Below the pieces are notes generated by a model, which had not been told where the DNA came from, did not search any database, and saw nothing but the letters and a program-made list of their open reading frames with translations. Shown one piece after another: positions 17,388 to 28,777 of a DNA stretch of 64,000 nucleotides. Position 1 is the first letter of the stretch. Each line of letters begins with the position of its first letter. A program made the position numbers and the translations under genes. This DNA comes from Demequina muriae (GTDB lineage: Bacteria; Actinomycetota; Actinomycetes; Actinomycetales; Demequinaceae), in assembly GCF_030418295.1 (NCBI RefSeq), contig NZ_JAUHQA010000001.1, positions 1,860,001 to 1,924,000 on the forward strand, given 5' to 3'.

Positions 17388-18617
17388 TCAGCGCCGTGCC
17401 CGTTCCTCGGCGGCGCGGGCCAGGTCGAGGTCGAAGCCCTCGTGACGCATGCGCAGGTCGATGTAGAGGAGCGCGAACATCGAGCCGAGGTAGGAGTACA
17501 CCAGCACCAGCGAGATCACATAGGACAGCCCGTAGACAACGAAGAAGGCGACCATCAGGACGACCATGTTCTCGGGTGCCACGAGAGAGACGAGGATCGC
17601 GCCGAACTGCCCCGCGTATTGCAGCACGCTCGACACGATGTTGATCAGGATCGCGGTGACGAAGAGGATGAGGATGCTCCACCAGAAGCGACCTCGGATG
17701 AGGCGCGTCAGGCGCTTGAGCGCCGCCACCATCGAGATGCCCTCGAGGACGATCATGGAGCGCGCGATGCCCTGGCCGAGCGTCAGGACGAAGCCCGCAG
17801 GAATCATCACCAGGAGGAACAGCACCACGGTGAGGGCGATCGCGACACCGCTGGGGTCTCCCGCGGCGAGCGACACCAGCAGCGGCGAGAACGCCACGAG
17901 CAGCAGCACGGTGTACGCCGCAGAGCTGGCGACGTAGAGCAGCAGCAGGGAGCCCAGGCGGCGCCGCACCTGGCGCCACGCGAGAGGGATGCCGATGCGC
18001 TCCCCGAGCACGGCGCGCGCGACCCCGGGGGCGATGATTGAGCTGGAGAACACGTCGGCCAGCAGCATCATCAGCACCGACACCACGATCATCGCGATGG
18101 TGCGCGACGAGATGCCCGAGAAGGTCGGCGTGGTGTTCAGCAGGCCGAGCTGGGGGTCGGTGAACACCATCCACAGTGCGACGAGCATGAGAATCGTGGA
18201 AACGAGCGTGAACAGCAGCGGTGCGCCCAGGATGACCGTCCGGTTGAACCGCATCGCCTTGAACGGCACGGTGAGGAAGTCGCCGAAGCTGAGTGGGCGA
18301 AGCGGGATGATTCCTGGCTGCCACGACCGGAACGACGGCGCCGCGCCCATCGGATGGGGGGCGGGTCCCCTGCCTGTGCCCGGGGCGCCGTAGGCCGCTG
18401 TGCCGGGACTGGTGGAGCCGGGACTGGTGGAGCCCGGAGCTGCACCTGCGACCGGGGCGGGGGGCGACGCCGGGTGCACCGGCGGAGCTGGCGGCGCGCC
18501 GCCGGGCGCGCTCCACTCCTGGGCCGCTTCCGCATCGGCCGGTGTGCCGGGCGACGGCCAGTGCAGCGCCGCCGCGTCGGCGGATGCCTCCGTGTCGCGG
18601 CGATCGTCGTTGGTCAT
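17388..18617 (-). CDS. Polytopic membrane protein, glycerophosphodiester-phosphodiesterase membrane-domain type
   Basis: First gene of the MoxR operon. The 409-residue protein has a Pro/Ala/Gly-rich cytoplasmic N-terminus (residues 1-110, including a short PGSTSPGSTSPG repeat), then IIPLRPLSFGDFLTVPFKAMRFN, a motif seen in proteins annotated with the membrane domain of glycerophosphoryl diester phosphodiesterase (PF10110), and six hydrophobic segments. No catalytic phosphodiesterase domain is attached. The ATG complementary to 18615-18617 has AAGGGGG four bases upstream. Divergent from mtrA with a 97-bp shared promoter region. Function unknown; the domain call is moderately sure. Confidence 0.72.
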   Translation of the reverse strand: MTNDDRRDTEASADAAALHWPSPGTPADAEAAQEWSAPGGAPPAPPVHPASPPAPVAGAAPGSTSPGSTSPGTAAYGAPGTGRGPAPHPMGAAPSFRSWQPGIIPLRPLSFGDFLTVPFKAMRFNRTVILGAPLLFTLVSTILMLVALWMVFTDPQLGLLNTTPTFSGISSRTIAMIVVSVLMMLLADVFSSSIIAPGVARAVLGERIGIPLAWRQVRRRLGSLLLLYVASSAAYTVLLLVAFSPLLVSLAAGDPSGVAIALTVVLFLLVMIPAGFVLTLGQGIARSMIVLEGISMVAALKRLTRLIRGRFWWSILILFVTAILINIVSSVLQYAGQFGAILVSLVAPENMVVLMVAFFVVYGLSYVISLVLVYSYLGSMFALLYIDLRMRHEGFDLDLARAAEERARR

Positions 18618-18714
18618 CGAGCCCCCTTCGTTGACTCGGACTATCCTGCCATGCGGCGCACGCGGGAAGCGGACCCTTCCCCGCCTGCCGCGGCCAGCGT
18701 GGCAAGATGGCGTC

Positions 18715-19398
18715 ATGACGGCACGCATCCTGGTGGTCGACGACGACCCCGCTGTAGCGGAGATGATCGGAATCGTCCTGCGCGGGGACGGTTTCGACCC
18801 TGTCTTCTGCGACCATGGCGACCGCGCGGTCCAGGCATTCCGTGACGAGAATCCCGACGTGATCCTGCTCGACCTGATGCTGCCGGGCAAGAGCGGCATC
18901 GACATCTGCCGGGAGATCCGCGCGGAGTCGGGCGTTCCGGTGATCATGCTCACTGCGAAGTCCGACACCGTCGACGTGGTGCTCGGCCTCGAGTCAGGCG
19001 CGGACGACTACATTCCCAAGCCGTTCAAGCCCCGCGAGCTCATCGCCCGCGTGCGGGCGCGGCTGCGCCGCAACGACAATGCGGTCCCGGCCGTGGTGCG
19101 CATCGGCGACCTCGAGATCGATGTCACGGGCCACCGCGTGACGCGGGCAGGCGACGTCATTCCGCTCACGCCGCTCGAGTTCGACGTGCTCGTCACGCTG
19201 GCGCGAGCGCCGGGTCAGGTCTTCACCCGCGAGATCCTGCTCGAAGACGTGTGGGGCTACCGGCACGCCGCCGACACCCGCCTGGTGAACGTCCACATCC
19301 AGCGTCTGCGCGCGAAGATCGAGCACGACCCGGAGAATCCCGAGATCATTCAGACGGTGCGCGGCGTCGGCTACAAGGCGGGCGCCCACCAGCCGTGA
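18715..19398 (+). CDS. mtrA: Response regulator MtrA
   Basis: OmpR-family regulator of the MtrAB system, which in Actinobacteria coordinates cell division, wall remodelling and DNA replication. The 227-residue protein has a receiver domain with acidic pocket VVDDD, phosphorylatable Asp53 in LLDLMLPGKSG, Thr in MLTAKSD and Lys in IPKPFKP, then a winged-helix DNA-binding domain (TPLEFDVLVTLA ... RLVNVHIQRLRAKIE ... VRGVGYKAG). The ATG at 18715 has CAAGAT 6 nt upstream and no Shine-Dalgarno sequence, so it may be leaderless. Followed by mtrB and lpqB in the conserved order. Confidence 0.96.
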   Translation: MTARILVVDDDPAVAEMIGIVLRGDGFDPVFCDHGDRAVQAFRDENPDVILLDLMLPGKSGIDICREIRAESGVPVIMLTAKSDTVDVVLGLESGADDYIPKPFKPRELIARVRARLRRNDNAVPAVVRIGDLEIDVTGHRVTRAGDVIPLTPLEFDVLVTLARAPGQVFTREILLEDVWGYRHAADTRLVNVHIQRLRAKIEHDPENPEIIQTVRGVGYKAGAHQP

Positions 19399-19423
19399 CG
19401 GCGTGGGTCTGAGGTCCACCCCC

Positions 19424-21076
19424 ATGACGAGCATCGCACGGTCCGTCGGCTCGGCTCTCGCCGCCCCGGTGCGCTACGCGACCCGGCGCTGGACCCGTTC
19501 GATGTCGCTGCGCGTCGTCGTATCGACCCTCGTGATGGGCATCGGCACCGTCGCCCTGCTCGGCGCCTACGTCACCACTCAGATTCGCGACGGCCTGGTC
19601 GACAACCGGGTGGACCGCGTGCTCGCGGAGAGCGCGCGCGACGCCGCCACCGCTCAGGAGCGGGCCGAGACGTCGACGGCCGCCAACCCCCAGGATCTTC
19701 AGCAGTTCGTCTACGAGCTGCAGACGGAGCTGCGGGCGCTGGGAGGCGAGAGCCGCGGGTTGGTCATGCTGCGCAGCCCCGACAACACGTCGTCGGTGCC
19801 GCTGACCATCGGTGAGTCGACCACAGGCCTGCGCCAGGCCGTCTCTCCCGACATGCGCGACGCCGTGGCCGACGGGGTCGCCCAGCCGTGGCAGTTCGTC
19901 ACCCTGCCCGGAACCGAGGACCCGGGGGTCGTGGTGGGGTCGCAGTTCGACATTCCCGTCGCCGGCCCGTACGAGCTGTACTTCGTGTACTCGCTCGCCG
20001 ACGAGCAGTCCACCCTCGCGCTCATCCAGCAGGTGCTCGCCCTCGGCGCGGGGGTGCTGGTGGCGCTCGTGGTCGCGATGACGTGGTTCGTGACGTCGCA
20101 GGCGGTGCGCCCGGTGCGGCAGGCCGCGCGCGTCGCGTCGCGCCTCGCCGAAGGGCGGCTCTCGGAGCGCATGACCGTGCGCGGCCACGACGAGATGGCG
20201 ACGCTCGCGCAGACCTTCAACGAGATGGCCGAGTCGCTCCAGCGCCAGATCACGCGCATGGAGCACCTGTCGCGCCTGCAGCGTCGGTTCGTCTCGGACG
20301 TCTCGCATGAGCTGCGCACCCCGCTCACCACGGTGCGCATGGCCTCCGACGTGCTCCACGACGCCCGGGAGGGGTTCCCGCCGCACGTGTCGCGGTCGGC
20401 CGAGCTGCTGAGCGCCCAGCTGGACCGGTTCGAGGCGCTGCTGAGCGACCTGCTGGAGATCTCGCGCATCGACGCCGGCGCCGCGCCCCTGGAGTTCGAA
20501 GAGGTCGACCTCGCCGATGTGGTGCGGGATGAGGTCGAGGCCATGCTGCCCATCGCAGCCGACATGGGCGTCGAGATCAGGCTCCACGTGTCGGCGGGCG
20601 GCCACACGGCCTCGATCGACCGGCCGCGGGTGGGGCGCATCGTCCGCAATCTGCTCTCGAACGCCATCGAACACTGTCAGGAGGGCGCCGTCGACGTCGC
20701 GGTGGGCGCCGACAGGCGCGGCGTCGCCGTCGTGGTGCGCGACTACGGCCTCGGGCTCACCACGCACCAGGTCGAGCGGGTCTTCGACCGGTTCTGGCGC
20801 GCGGATGCCGCCCGGGCCCGCACGATGGGCGGCACCGGGCTGGGGCTGTCGATCGCGCGTGAGGACGCAGTGCTCCACGATGGCCGACTCGAGGCATGGG
20901 GACAGCCGGGCAAGGGCGCCAGCTTCCGGCTGCTGCTGCCGCGCACGTCTGAGGGCCTCGGATCGAACGCCCCGCTCCCGCTCGTCATGCGCGAGAAGGA
21001 CTTCGAGGTCGCTGGGCCCCGCGTGGAGTTCAGTCCCACGCTCGTGAGCCCCAGCGCCGAGGGAGGCTACCTGTGA
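19424..21076 (+). CDS. mtrB: Sensor histidine kinase MtrB
   Basis: Membrane sensor that phosphorylates MtrA. The protein of about 550 residues has TM1 near residues 29-49, an extracellular sensor domain of ~150 residues, TM2 (LALGAGVLVALVVAMTWFV), a HAMP domain, the H-box FVSDVSHELRTPLTTVRMA (phospho-His near residue 295) and an ATPase domain with N-box RNLLSNAIEH, DYGLGLT and GGTGLGLSI. I use the ATG at 19424, which has GAGGT eight bases upstream; an in-frame GTG at 19403 would add seven residues. The stop overlaps lpqB by GTGA. Confidence 0.95.
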   Translation: MTSIARSVGSALAAPVRYATRRWTRSMSLRVVVSTLVMGIGTVALLGAYVTTQIRDGLVDNRVDRVLAESARDAATAQERAETSTAANPQDLQQFVYELQTELRALGGESRGLVMLRSPDNTSSVPLTIGESTTGLRQAVSPDMRDAVADGVAQPWQFVTLPGTEDPGVVVGSQFDIPVAGPYELYFVYSLADEQSTLALIQQVLALGAGVLVALVVAMTWFVTSQAVRPVRQAARVASRLAEGRLSERMTVRGHDEMATLAQTFNEMAESLQRQITRMEHLSRLQRRFVSDVSHELRTPLTTVRMASDVLHDAREGFPPHVSRSAELLSAQLDRFEALLSDLLEISRIDAGAAPLEFEEVDLADVVRDEVEAMLPIAADMGVEIRLHVSAGGHTASIDRPRVGRIVRNLLSNAIEHCQEGAVDVAVGADRRGVAVVVRDYGLGLTTHQVERVFDRFWRADAARARTMGGTGLGLSIAREDAVLHDGRLEAWGQPGKGASFRLLLPRTSEGLGSNAPLPLVMREKDFEVAGPRVEFSPTLVSPSAEGGYL

Positions 21077-22800
21077 GGACCCGACACCTGGCCGCAACGG
21101 TCGCGCTCGCCGCGATGACGCTCGTGGGCTGCGCCGCGATCCCGCACAGCGGCGTGGTCGAAGAGGGCGACGCCGACGTGCTGCCCGTCGAGCCGTTGCA
21201 GCCCATCCAGGAGGGCCCCGGTCCCTCCGATGAGCCCGCGGCGATCATCGTGGGCTTCCTCAACGCCTCCGCCGCGGGCGTCGCCTCCGACTTCGCGGTG
21301 GCCAGAGAGTTCCTCACGGACGATGCGGCGGCGGGGTGGAATCCCGGAGCGCAGACGCTCGTCTACCGCTCGGGCGCCGTCACTCCCGCCTGGGATGAGG
21401 AATCTCGCACGGTCGCCTATGAGGTCCCGCTCTCGTCGACCGTCGACTCGTCGGGCCGGCGAGTCGACTCTCCCGACGGCACCGTCGCCGAGCTCGCGTT
21501 CACGCTCACGCAGGACGCCGAGGGGCGGTGGCGCATCTCCGAGCTTCCCGATGGGGTGCTGATGAACCAGGCGAACTTCACCCGGTTCTTCCGTCAGGTC
21601 GACCTGGTGTTCGCCACCCCCGATCTGACGACCGCCGTCCCCGAGGTGCGCTGGCTCCCGGACAACAATGTCGTGACCGCTGCCGCACGCGAACTGGTCG
21701 AGGGCCCCTCGACATGGTTGGCGGATGCAGTCGTCACGGGGTTCCCCGCGACGGCGGCCCTCGCCGTGGAGTCGGTCGTCGTCACCGGCGGCGTCGCGAC
21801 CGTCGATCTCACGCCTCAGTCCGCCGGCACGCCAGAGCAGCGTGCGCTGGCAGCGGAGCAGATGCGCGCGACGCTGGGAGCGATGCCGAGCGTCACGGAC
21901 GTCGCCGTGCGCATCGGCGGCCTGCCGATCGCCACCGATGAGCCCGTCGAACTCACGGCTCCGCCGGTGCCAGAACCCCAGGCGGCTGTGCTCGCGGCAG
22001 GCCGCCTCGGCACATGGGACGGCGAGACTCTGCTGATGACCGCCGATGACGCGGGTGGCGTGGGCGAGGACGTGGAGGGCCTGGCGCGGTCCTACGACGG
22101 CGAGCGCGTGGCGTACGTGGACGGCGACGCGATCATGACCAGCACCGTGCTCGCGGAGGACGGTGCGTCGTTCGCCGCCTTCGAGCCGGACATGCCGGCG
22201 CCGACGGGCGCTGTGGCAGCCTCCGAGGTGTATTCCGGCGGCGACTTGGTGGCGCCGAGCTTCGACCGGCATGGGTATCTGTGGACCGCCCGCGGCGTCG
22301 ACGGCGAGGGACTCATCGCGATCAGCCCGAGCGGGGACAGCGTGGTCCTCGAGAGTGCCTGGCTGCAGACGCGATCGACGATCGCCCTGTCCGTGTCCCG
22401 CGACGGCAGTATGGTCGCCACGCTGTCGCGTTCCGGCGGGCAGCCGGTGGTCGAGGTCGCTGCCGTGGTGCGCGACGGCGCAGGCGTGCCGCTGGGGATC
22501 GGGGAGCCGGTCGCGATCGGGACTGGGGTCGGCGCCGGCGTCGACCTTGCGTGGCTCGACGACTCGACGGTCGCGGTGCTCGGAGAGGACGTCGAGGGTG
22601 CGTCGTCGCCGCTGTGGCTGGTGACGGTCGGTGGTGGCACTTCCGTGGTGACCACTCTGCAGGATGCGGTCGACCTGTCGGTCCGCGTCGGCGAGGCGTC
22701 GCTCGTGGTGGTGGGCGCGGACGGCCGTGTCGAGGAGCGCTCCGGCTCGGCGTGGGCGGCCGTGCTCGAAGGCGTGTCCGAGATCGCATACTCGGGCTAG
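21073..22800 (+). CDS. lpqB: Lipoprotein LpqB
   Basis: Lipoprotein that tunes MtrB activity at the outer face of the membrane. The 575-residue precursor has a signal peptide ending in the lipobox LVGC (acylated Cys20), a Gly/Ser-type GerMN domain (about residues 200-310, AARELVEGPSTWLADAV and GGVATVDLTPQS) and a C-terminal beta-propeller-like domain (RHGYLWTARGVDGEG). GTG at 21073 overlaps the mtrB stop. The last codons lie in an 18-bp imperfect tandem duplication that spans the TAG stop. Confidence 0.95.
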   Translation: MRTRHLAATVALAAMTLVGCAAIPHSGVVEEGDADVLPVEPLQPIQEGPGPSDEPAAIIVGFLNASAAGVASDFAVAREFLTDDAAAGWNPGAQTLVYRSGAVTPAWDEESRTVAYEVPLSSTVDSSGRRVDSPDGTVAELAFTLTQDAEGRWRISELPDGVLMNQANFTRFFRQVDLVFATPDLTTAVPEVRWLPDNNVVTAAARELVEGPSTWLADAVVTGFPATAALAVESVVVTGGVATVDLTPQSAGTPEQRALAAEQMRATLGAMPSVTDVAVRIGGLPIATDEPVELTAPPVPEPQAAVLAAGRLGTWDGETLLMTADDAGGVGEDVEGLARSYDGERVAYVDGDAIMTSTVLAEDGASFAAFEPDMPAPTGAVAASEVYSGGDLVAPSFDRHGYLWTARGVDGEGLIAISPSGDSVVLESAWLQTRSTIALSVSRDGSMVATLSRSGGQPVVEVAAVVRDGAGVPLGIGEPVAIGTGVGAGVDLAWLDDSTVAVLGEDVEGASSPLWLVTVGGGTSVVTTLQDAVDLSVRVGEASLVVVGADGRVEERSGSAWAAVLEGVSEIAYSG

Positions 22801-22816
22801 ATCGCACACTCCGGCC
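22781..22816. repeat. Two tandem 18-bp imperfect copies at the lpqB stop codon
   Basis: Units 22781-22798 and 22799-22816 agree at 15 of 18 positions; the TAG stop spans the unit junction. The matching position after the second unit is CAG, so no second stop is created. Confidence 0.65.
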
Positions 22817-22909
22817 AGAGCCGTCCCCACCAGGGCGAGGCCCCTGCGCCCTGCACCGTGCGACGGTCCTGGCACGGCCTCTGAGCGTCCCTGCGGTCAT
22901 CCTGGCCCG

Positions 22910-23749
22910 GTGGACTGGAAACGGACGGTGCGCACCGCAGCGACGGACCTGGCGCGTCTGGTGGTGCCTGTCGAGTGTGCGGGGTGTGGCGTCGTCGACG
23001 TGAGGCTGTGCGAGGACTGCGCCTCCCTCTGGTGGGAGTGGCCGGTGCGCGTGGACTCGGGCGCCCCGCGGCTCGATATCGAGGGACGCGCACCCTTGCC
23101 GGTATGGGCGGTCGCCAGCCTCGACGGATCGCCCGAGTCGGTGGTGCGCGCATGGAAGGACGGCGCGCGCCGGGATCTCGACCGGTGGATGGCGGGCGCC
23201 GTGCGCCTGGCCGCGCGGCGCATCGGCCCTGAGTTCGCACCGGCGCCGGTCCTCGACGCCAGGGCCGCGCCGACCTCCGTGACGTCCCTCACGGTGGTCC
23301 CCGCGCCGGCACGCTCCACCAGCACGCGGCGGCGCGGGGTCGACCTGCCGGTGGTGCTCGCGCAGGGCGTCGCAGCCGGCCTGCTCGAGGCCGGCATCGA
23401 GGCGTCGGTCGCCAGGGCGCTGTGGATCGGACGAGGGGAGTCACGAGGTCGATCGGCACGCGCCCGCTGGCGAGGCGCGCGCGGGTCCGTCACGGTGCGA
23501 CGTGCGGTCGTCGGGCCGGTGGTGATGGTCGACGACGTGCTCACCACAGGAGCGACCCTGGCGGCCTGCGCCGATGCGCTCGAGGCGGCCGGCGCGATCG
23601 TGATCGGCGCGTTCGTCGCCGCGTCCGCCGGTGATGCTCGCTCGCGCACCCGGGTGGGGCTAGGGTGGGATTCAGACAGAGATTCGTCGACACCTTCAAG
23701 GTTCGAGGAGGTGATGCCGCAGGCGCAGAAGGCGCCGCCGTCACCATGA
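22910..23749 (+). CDS. ComF family phosphoribosyltransferase-fold protein
   Basis: Named after the competence protein ComF; in non-competent bacteria the role is unclear. Of 279 residues, the N-terminus carries zinc-finger-like cysteines (VECAGCGV ... LCEDCASLWW), the middle a conserved VRAWKDGARRDLDRW, and the C-terminal half a type I phosphoribosyltransferase site VVMVDDVLTTGATL. The RRGVDLPVVLAQGVA box corresponds to the ComF RGFNQA region in a divergent form. The GTG at 22910 was chosen because the family starts just before the zinc motif; CATCCT 6 nt upstream could be a leaderless -10. The last ~30 residues are a non-conserved tail. Confidence 0.82.
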   Translation: MDWKRTVRTAATDLARLVVPVECAGCGVVDVRLCEDCASLWWEWPVRVDSGAPRLDIEGRAPLPVWAVASLDGSPESVVRAWKDGARRDLDRWMAGAVRLAARRIGPEFAPAPVLDARAAPTSVTSLTVVPAPARSTSTRRRGVDLPVVLAQGVAAGLLEAGIEASVARALWIGRGESRGRSARARWRGARGSVTVRRAVVGPVVMVDDVLTTGATLAACADALEAAGAIVIGAFVAASAGDARSRTRVGLGWDSDRDSSTPSRFEEVMPQAQKAPPSP

Positions 23750-23751
23750 CT

Positions 23752-23765
23752 CGGCCACGTGGCCG
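23752..23765. repeat. 14-bp perfect palindrome between comF and hpf
   Basis: CGGCCACGTGGCCG begins 2 bp after the comF stop and ends about 27 bp before the hpf start codon. It could be an operator for a dimeric regulator or a very short hairpin in the hpf leader. Confidence 0.5.
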
Positions 23766-23792
23766 CTAACGCTGACCCGGAGGAGTTTCACC

Positions 23793-24482
23793 ATGGACAT
23801 TGCGATCGTCGGACGCCACACGAAGGTCTCCGAAGACACGCGCCTGAAGATCTTCGAGAAGATGGAGAAGGTCGAGTCGCTCGCCCCCAGAGCCACGCGC
23901 GCAGAGATCAACGTGGTGCACGAACGGAACCCCCGGCTGTCCGGAGAGCGCGAGCGCGTGGAGATCACGCTTCACGATCACGGCGTGATCCGGGCCGAGG
24001 CCGCCGCCGACGACCGGATGGTCGCGCTGGACCTTGCGACCGCGCGCATCGTGGAGCAGTTGCGCCGGCAGCACGAGCGCCGCGCCAACCGTCACAAGGG
24101 CAAGCCGTCGCTCCACGCGGTGGTCGCTCAGGACATGGCAGCCGCCGAGCAGGCCGGCACCACCACCGAGCACGGCGCCCCGCAGGACGGCGAGCGAGTC
24201 GAGAGCGTCGAGTCGTGGGAGGGCGCGCCCGAGGGATCGACGGTGGAGGTGCCGATCGACGGCACGCCGATCGTGATCCGCTCCAAGACTCACAGCGCGA
24301 CGCGCATGTCCGTGGCCGACGCCATCGATCAGATGGAGCTCGTCGGGCACGACTTCTACCTGTTCCTCGACTCCGAGTCCGGACTCGCCTCCGCGGTGTA
24401 CCGCCGGCGGGGCTGGACGTACGGCGTGATCCGCCTCGAGGAGACCTCCGACGACGAGGACGCTCAGCGCGAGACCGCCTGA
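23793..24482 (+). CDS. hpf: Ribosome hibernation-promoting factor, long form
   Basis: Binds idle 70S ribosomes and dimerises them into 100S particles in stationary phase. The 229-residue protein has an N-terminal S30AE domain (residues 1-100, MDIAIVGRHTKVSEDTRLKIFEKMEKVE) and the C-terminal dimerisation domain (GHDFYLFLDSESGLASAVYRRRGWTYGVIRL), joined by a charged linker. ATG at 23793 has GGAGGAG seven bases upstream. Stop region has an 8-bp tandem duplication (gaccgcct twice) so TGA occurs in two frames. Synteny comF-hpf-secA is typical of Actinobacteria. Confidence 0.95.
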   Translation: MDIAIVGRHTKVSEDTRLKIFEKMEKVESLAPRATRAEINVVHERNPRLSGERERVEITLHDHGVIRAEAAADDRMVALDLATARIVEQLRRQHERRANRHKGKPSLHAVVAQDMAAAEQAGTTTEHGAPQDGERVESVESWEGAPEGSTVEVPIDGTPIVIRSKTHSATRMSVADAIDQMELVGHDFYLFLDSESGLASAVYRRRGWTYGVIRLEETSDDEDAQRETA

Positions 24483-24488
24483 CCGCCT
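24473..24488. repeat. 8-bp tandem duplication over the hpf stop codon
   Basis: GACCGCCT occurs at 24473-24480 and 24481-24488, followed by GA; the TGA stop at 24480-24482 is repeated at 24488-24490 in another frame. Confidence 0.55.
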
Positions 24489-24540
24489 GACGACGCGGAA
24501 CCGTCGCGGGTGCGCGCGCTGGAGCATCGGGGCCTCCCGG

Positions 24541-24546
24541 TAGTCT
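24541..24546 (+). promoter_or_regulatory. -10 element, leaderless promoter of the EamA transporter
   Basis: TAGTCT, 6 nt before the GTG at 24553; no ribosome binding site in between. Confidence 0.5.
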
Positions 24547-24552
24547 CCGAGC

Positions 24553-25443
24553 GTGCGCACCCGCGACTTCCTGCTCGTCCTCCTCGCCGCAGCACTGTGG
24601 GGGACGGGAGGGGTGCTCGGGACGCTGCTGGCCGATGACGGCCAGGTGCCGCCGGCCTCGGTGGCGATGTGGCGCATGCTCGTCGCCGGCAGTGCGCTGT
24701 CGCTGTGGCTCGTCGCGCGCGGCGCGCTGCGACTGCGCTCGCTCACCGCGCCGATGCTCCGCCGACTCCTCGCCACGGGAGCGCTGATCGCCGCCTTCGA
24801 GGTGCTGTACTTCACGAGCATCGCACTCGCGGGGGTGGGCCTCGCGACGCTCGTGGCGATCGGCAGCGCGCCCGCCTGGGTGGTGCTGTGGGACTGGGTC
24901 AGGCGCGGTGATCGGCCAGACGCGCGCCGCACGCTCGCGCTGGTGGTCGCGCTCGCCGGACTCGTGGCGCTGCTCGGCTCCTCCTTGGATGCGGGTGACG
25001 GCGCCCTCGCCGGCGTGGCACTGTCGATCGCCACCGGCGCCGTCTTCGCCGGGGTGACGGTGGTGAATCGCGTCGCGGTCCCTGGACTCGGCGCGGCCCG
25101 GCTCACAGCGCTCGCCTTCAGCGCAGGCGGGCTGATGCTGGTGCCGGTCGCTGTCCTGCTCGGCTGGGGAGCGCCCGCGGGAGTCGTGTCGTGGGGATAC
25201 GCACTGGCGCTCGGCATCGGGTCCACTGCGCTCGCGTATCTCGCGTACCTCACCGGACTCCAGACGGTGCCGCCGTTCGTCGCGACCGTGGTCGCGCTGG
25301 TCGAGCCGCTCGTCGCCGCCGTGCTCGGCGCGCTGATCTTCGTCGAGCGCATCGGCCCCGGGGGGCTGCTCGGAGGAGCGGCCCTCGCATCGGCCGTCGT
25401 GCTGTTGCGCCCACAGCGAGACGAACCGGCGACCCTGCACTGA
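24553..25443 (+). CDS. EamA/DMT-family transporter
   Basis: Drug/metabolite-type permease of 296 residues with ten predicted membrane helices in two EamA repeats (first repeat begins FLLVLLAAALWGTGGVLG; second AGVALSIATGAVFAGVTVVNR; conserved YLTGLQTVPPFVATVVALVEPLVAAVLG near the end). Exports or imports small metabolites; substrate not predictable. GTG at 24553 is preceded by a -10 box at 6 nt. It is an insertion between hpf and secA, which are otherwise commonly close neighbours. Confidence 0.88.
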   Translation: MRTRDFLLVLLAAALWGTGGVLGTLLADDGQVPPASVAMWRMLVAGSALSLWLVARGALRLRSLTAPMLRRLLATGALIAAFEVLYFTSIALAGVGLATLVAIGSAPAWVVLWDWVRRGDRPDARRTLALVVALAGLVALLGSSLDAGDGALAGVALSIATGAVFAGVTVVNRVAVPGLGAARLTALAFSAGGLMLVPVAVLLGWGAPAGVVSWGYALALGIGSTALAYLAYLTGLQTVPPFVATVVALVEPLVAAVLGALIFVERIGPGGLLGGAALASAVVLLRPQRDEPATLH

Positions 25444-25486
25444 CGCCCTACGATGGATGACGGATCCGAACCGCTAGGAGAGCTAC

Positions 25487-28330
<2,844 letters not shown>

Positions 28331-28333
28331 TCC

Positions 28334-28777
28334 TCAGCCCACGTGCATCTCGGTGACGAGCCACCTGCCCGTCACGTCCTCGAGCCGCATCGCGATGGCG
28401 CGGCAGTGGTCCCCATCGTCGACGACGATCGAGACCTCGGCCGCGTCCCGCGACACCCGGAACACCCGTGCGCGACGCACGCCGACGGGCCGTGATCGAG
28501 AGAGCCCAGCGCGCCGCGCGAGTGACCGCTGCCGGGCCACCTGCGCGAACACCGCAGGCTCGATCCATCGTGCATACGAGTCCAGCGCCGGGCCGCCCAG
28601 CAGCGCCTCCATGACCGCCTTGGCGACGGTGCAGGCCAGCGGCGTCGGGTCTCCGAGCACCCGGCGCTCCCGGGCGTAGGGAACGGGGGCCGCAGGCCTC
28701 GGCTGCCGGTGCGGCGCCGCGGCAAGCCTCGGCGCACCCGACTGACCCCGGGAGGTGGGGAGGCTCGCGGCGCTCAT
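28334..28777 (-). CDS. Rv3235 family protein (DUF6459)
   Basis: A 147-residue actinobacterial protein of unknown function, usually next to secA. The first 45 residues are Pro/Arg-rich; the conserved domain follows: VAKAVMEALLGGPALDSYARWIEPAVFAQVARQ, then RVFRVSRDAAEVSIVVDDGDHCRAIAMRLE and WLVTEMHVG, a small alpha/beta fold similar in outline to SnoaL/NTF2-like proteins (my inference). ATG at 28777 overlaps the upstream LysM gene stop (ATGA), so the two are one operon. Confidence 0.82.
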   Translation of the reverse strand: MSAASLPTSRGQSGAPRLAAAPHRQPRPAAPVPYARERRVLGDPTPLACTVAKAVMEALLGGPALDSYARWIEPAVFAQVARQRSLARRAGLSRSRPVGVRRARVFRVSRDAAEVSIVVDDGDHCRAIAMRLEDVTGRWLVTEMHVG

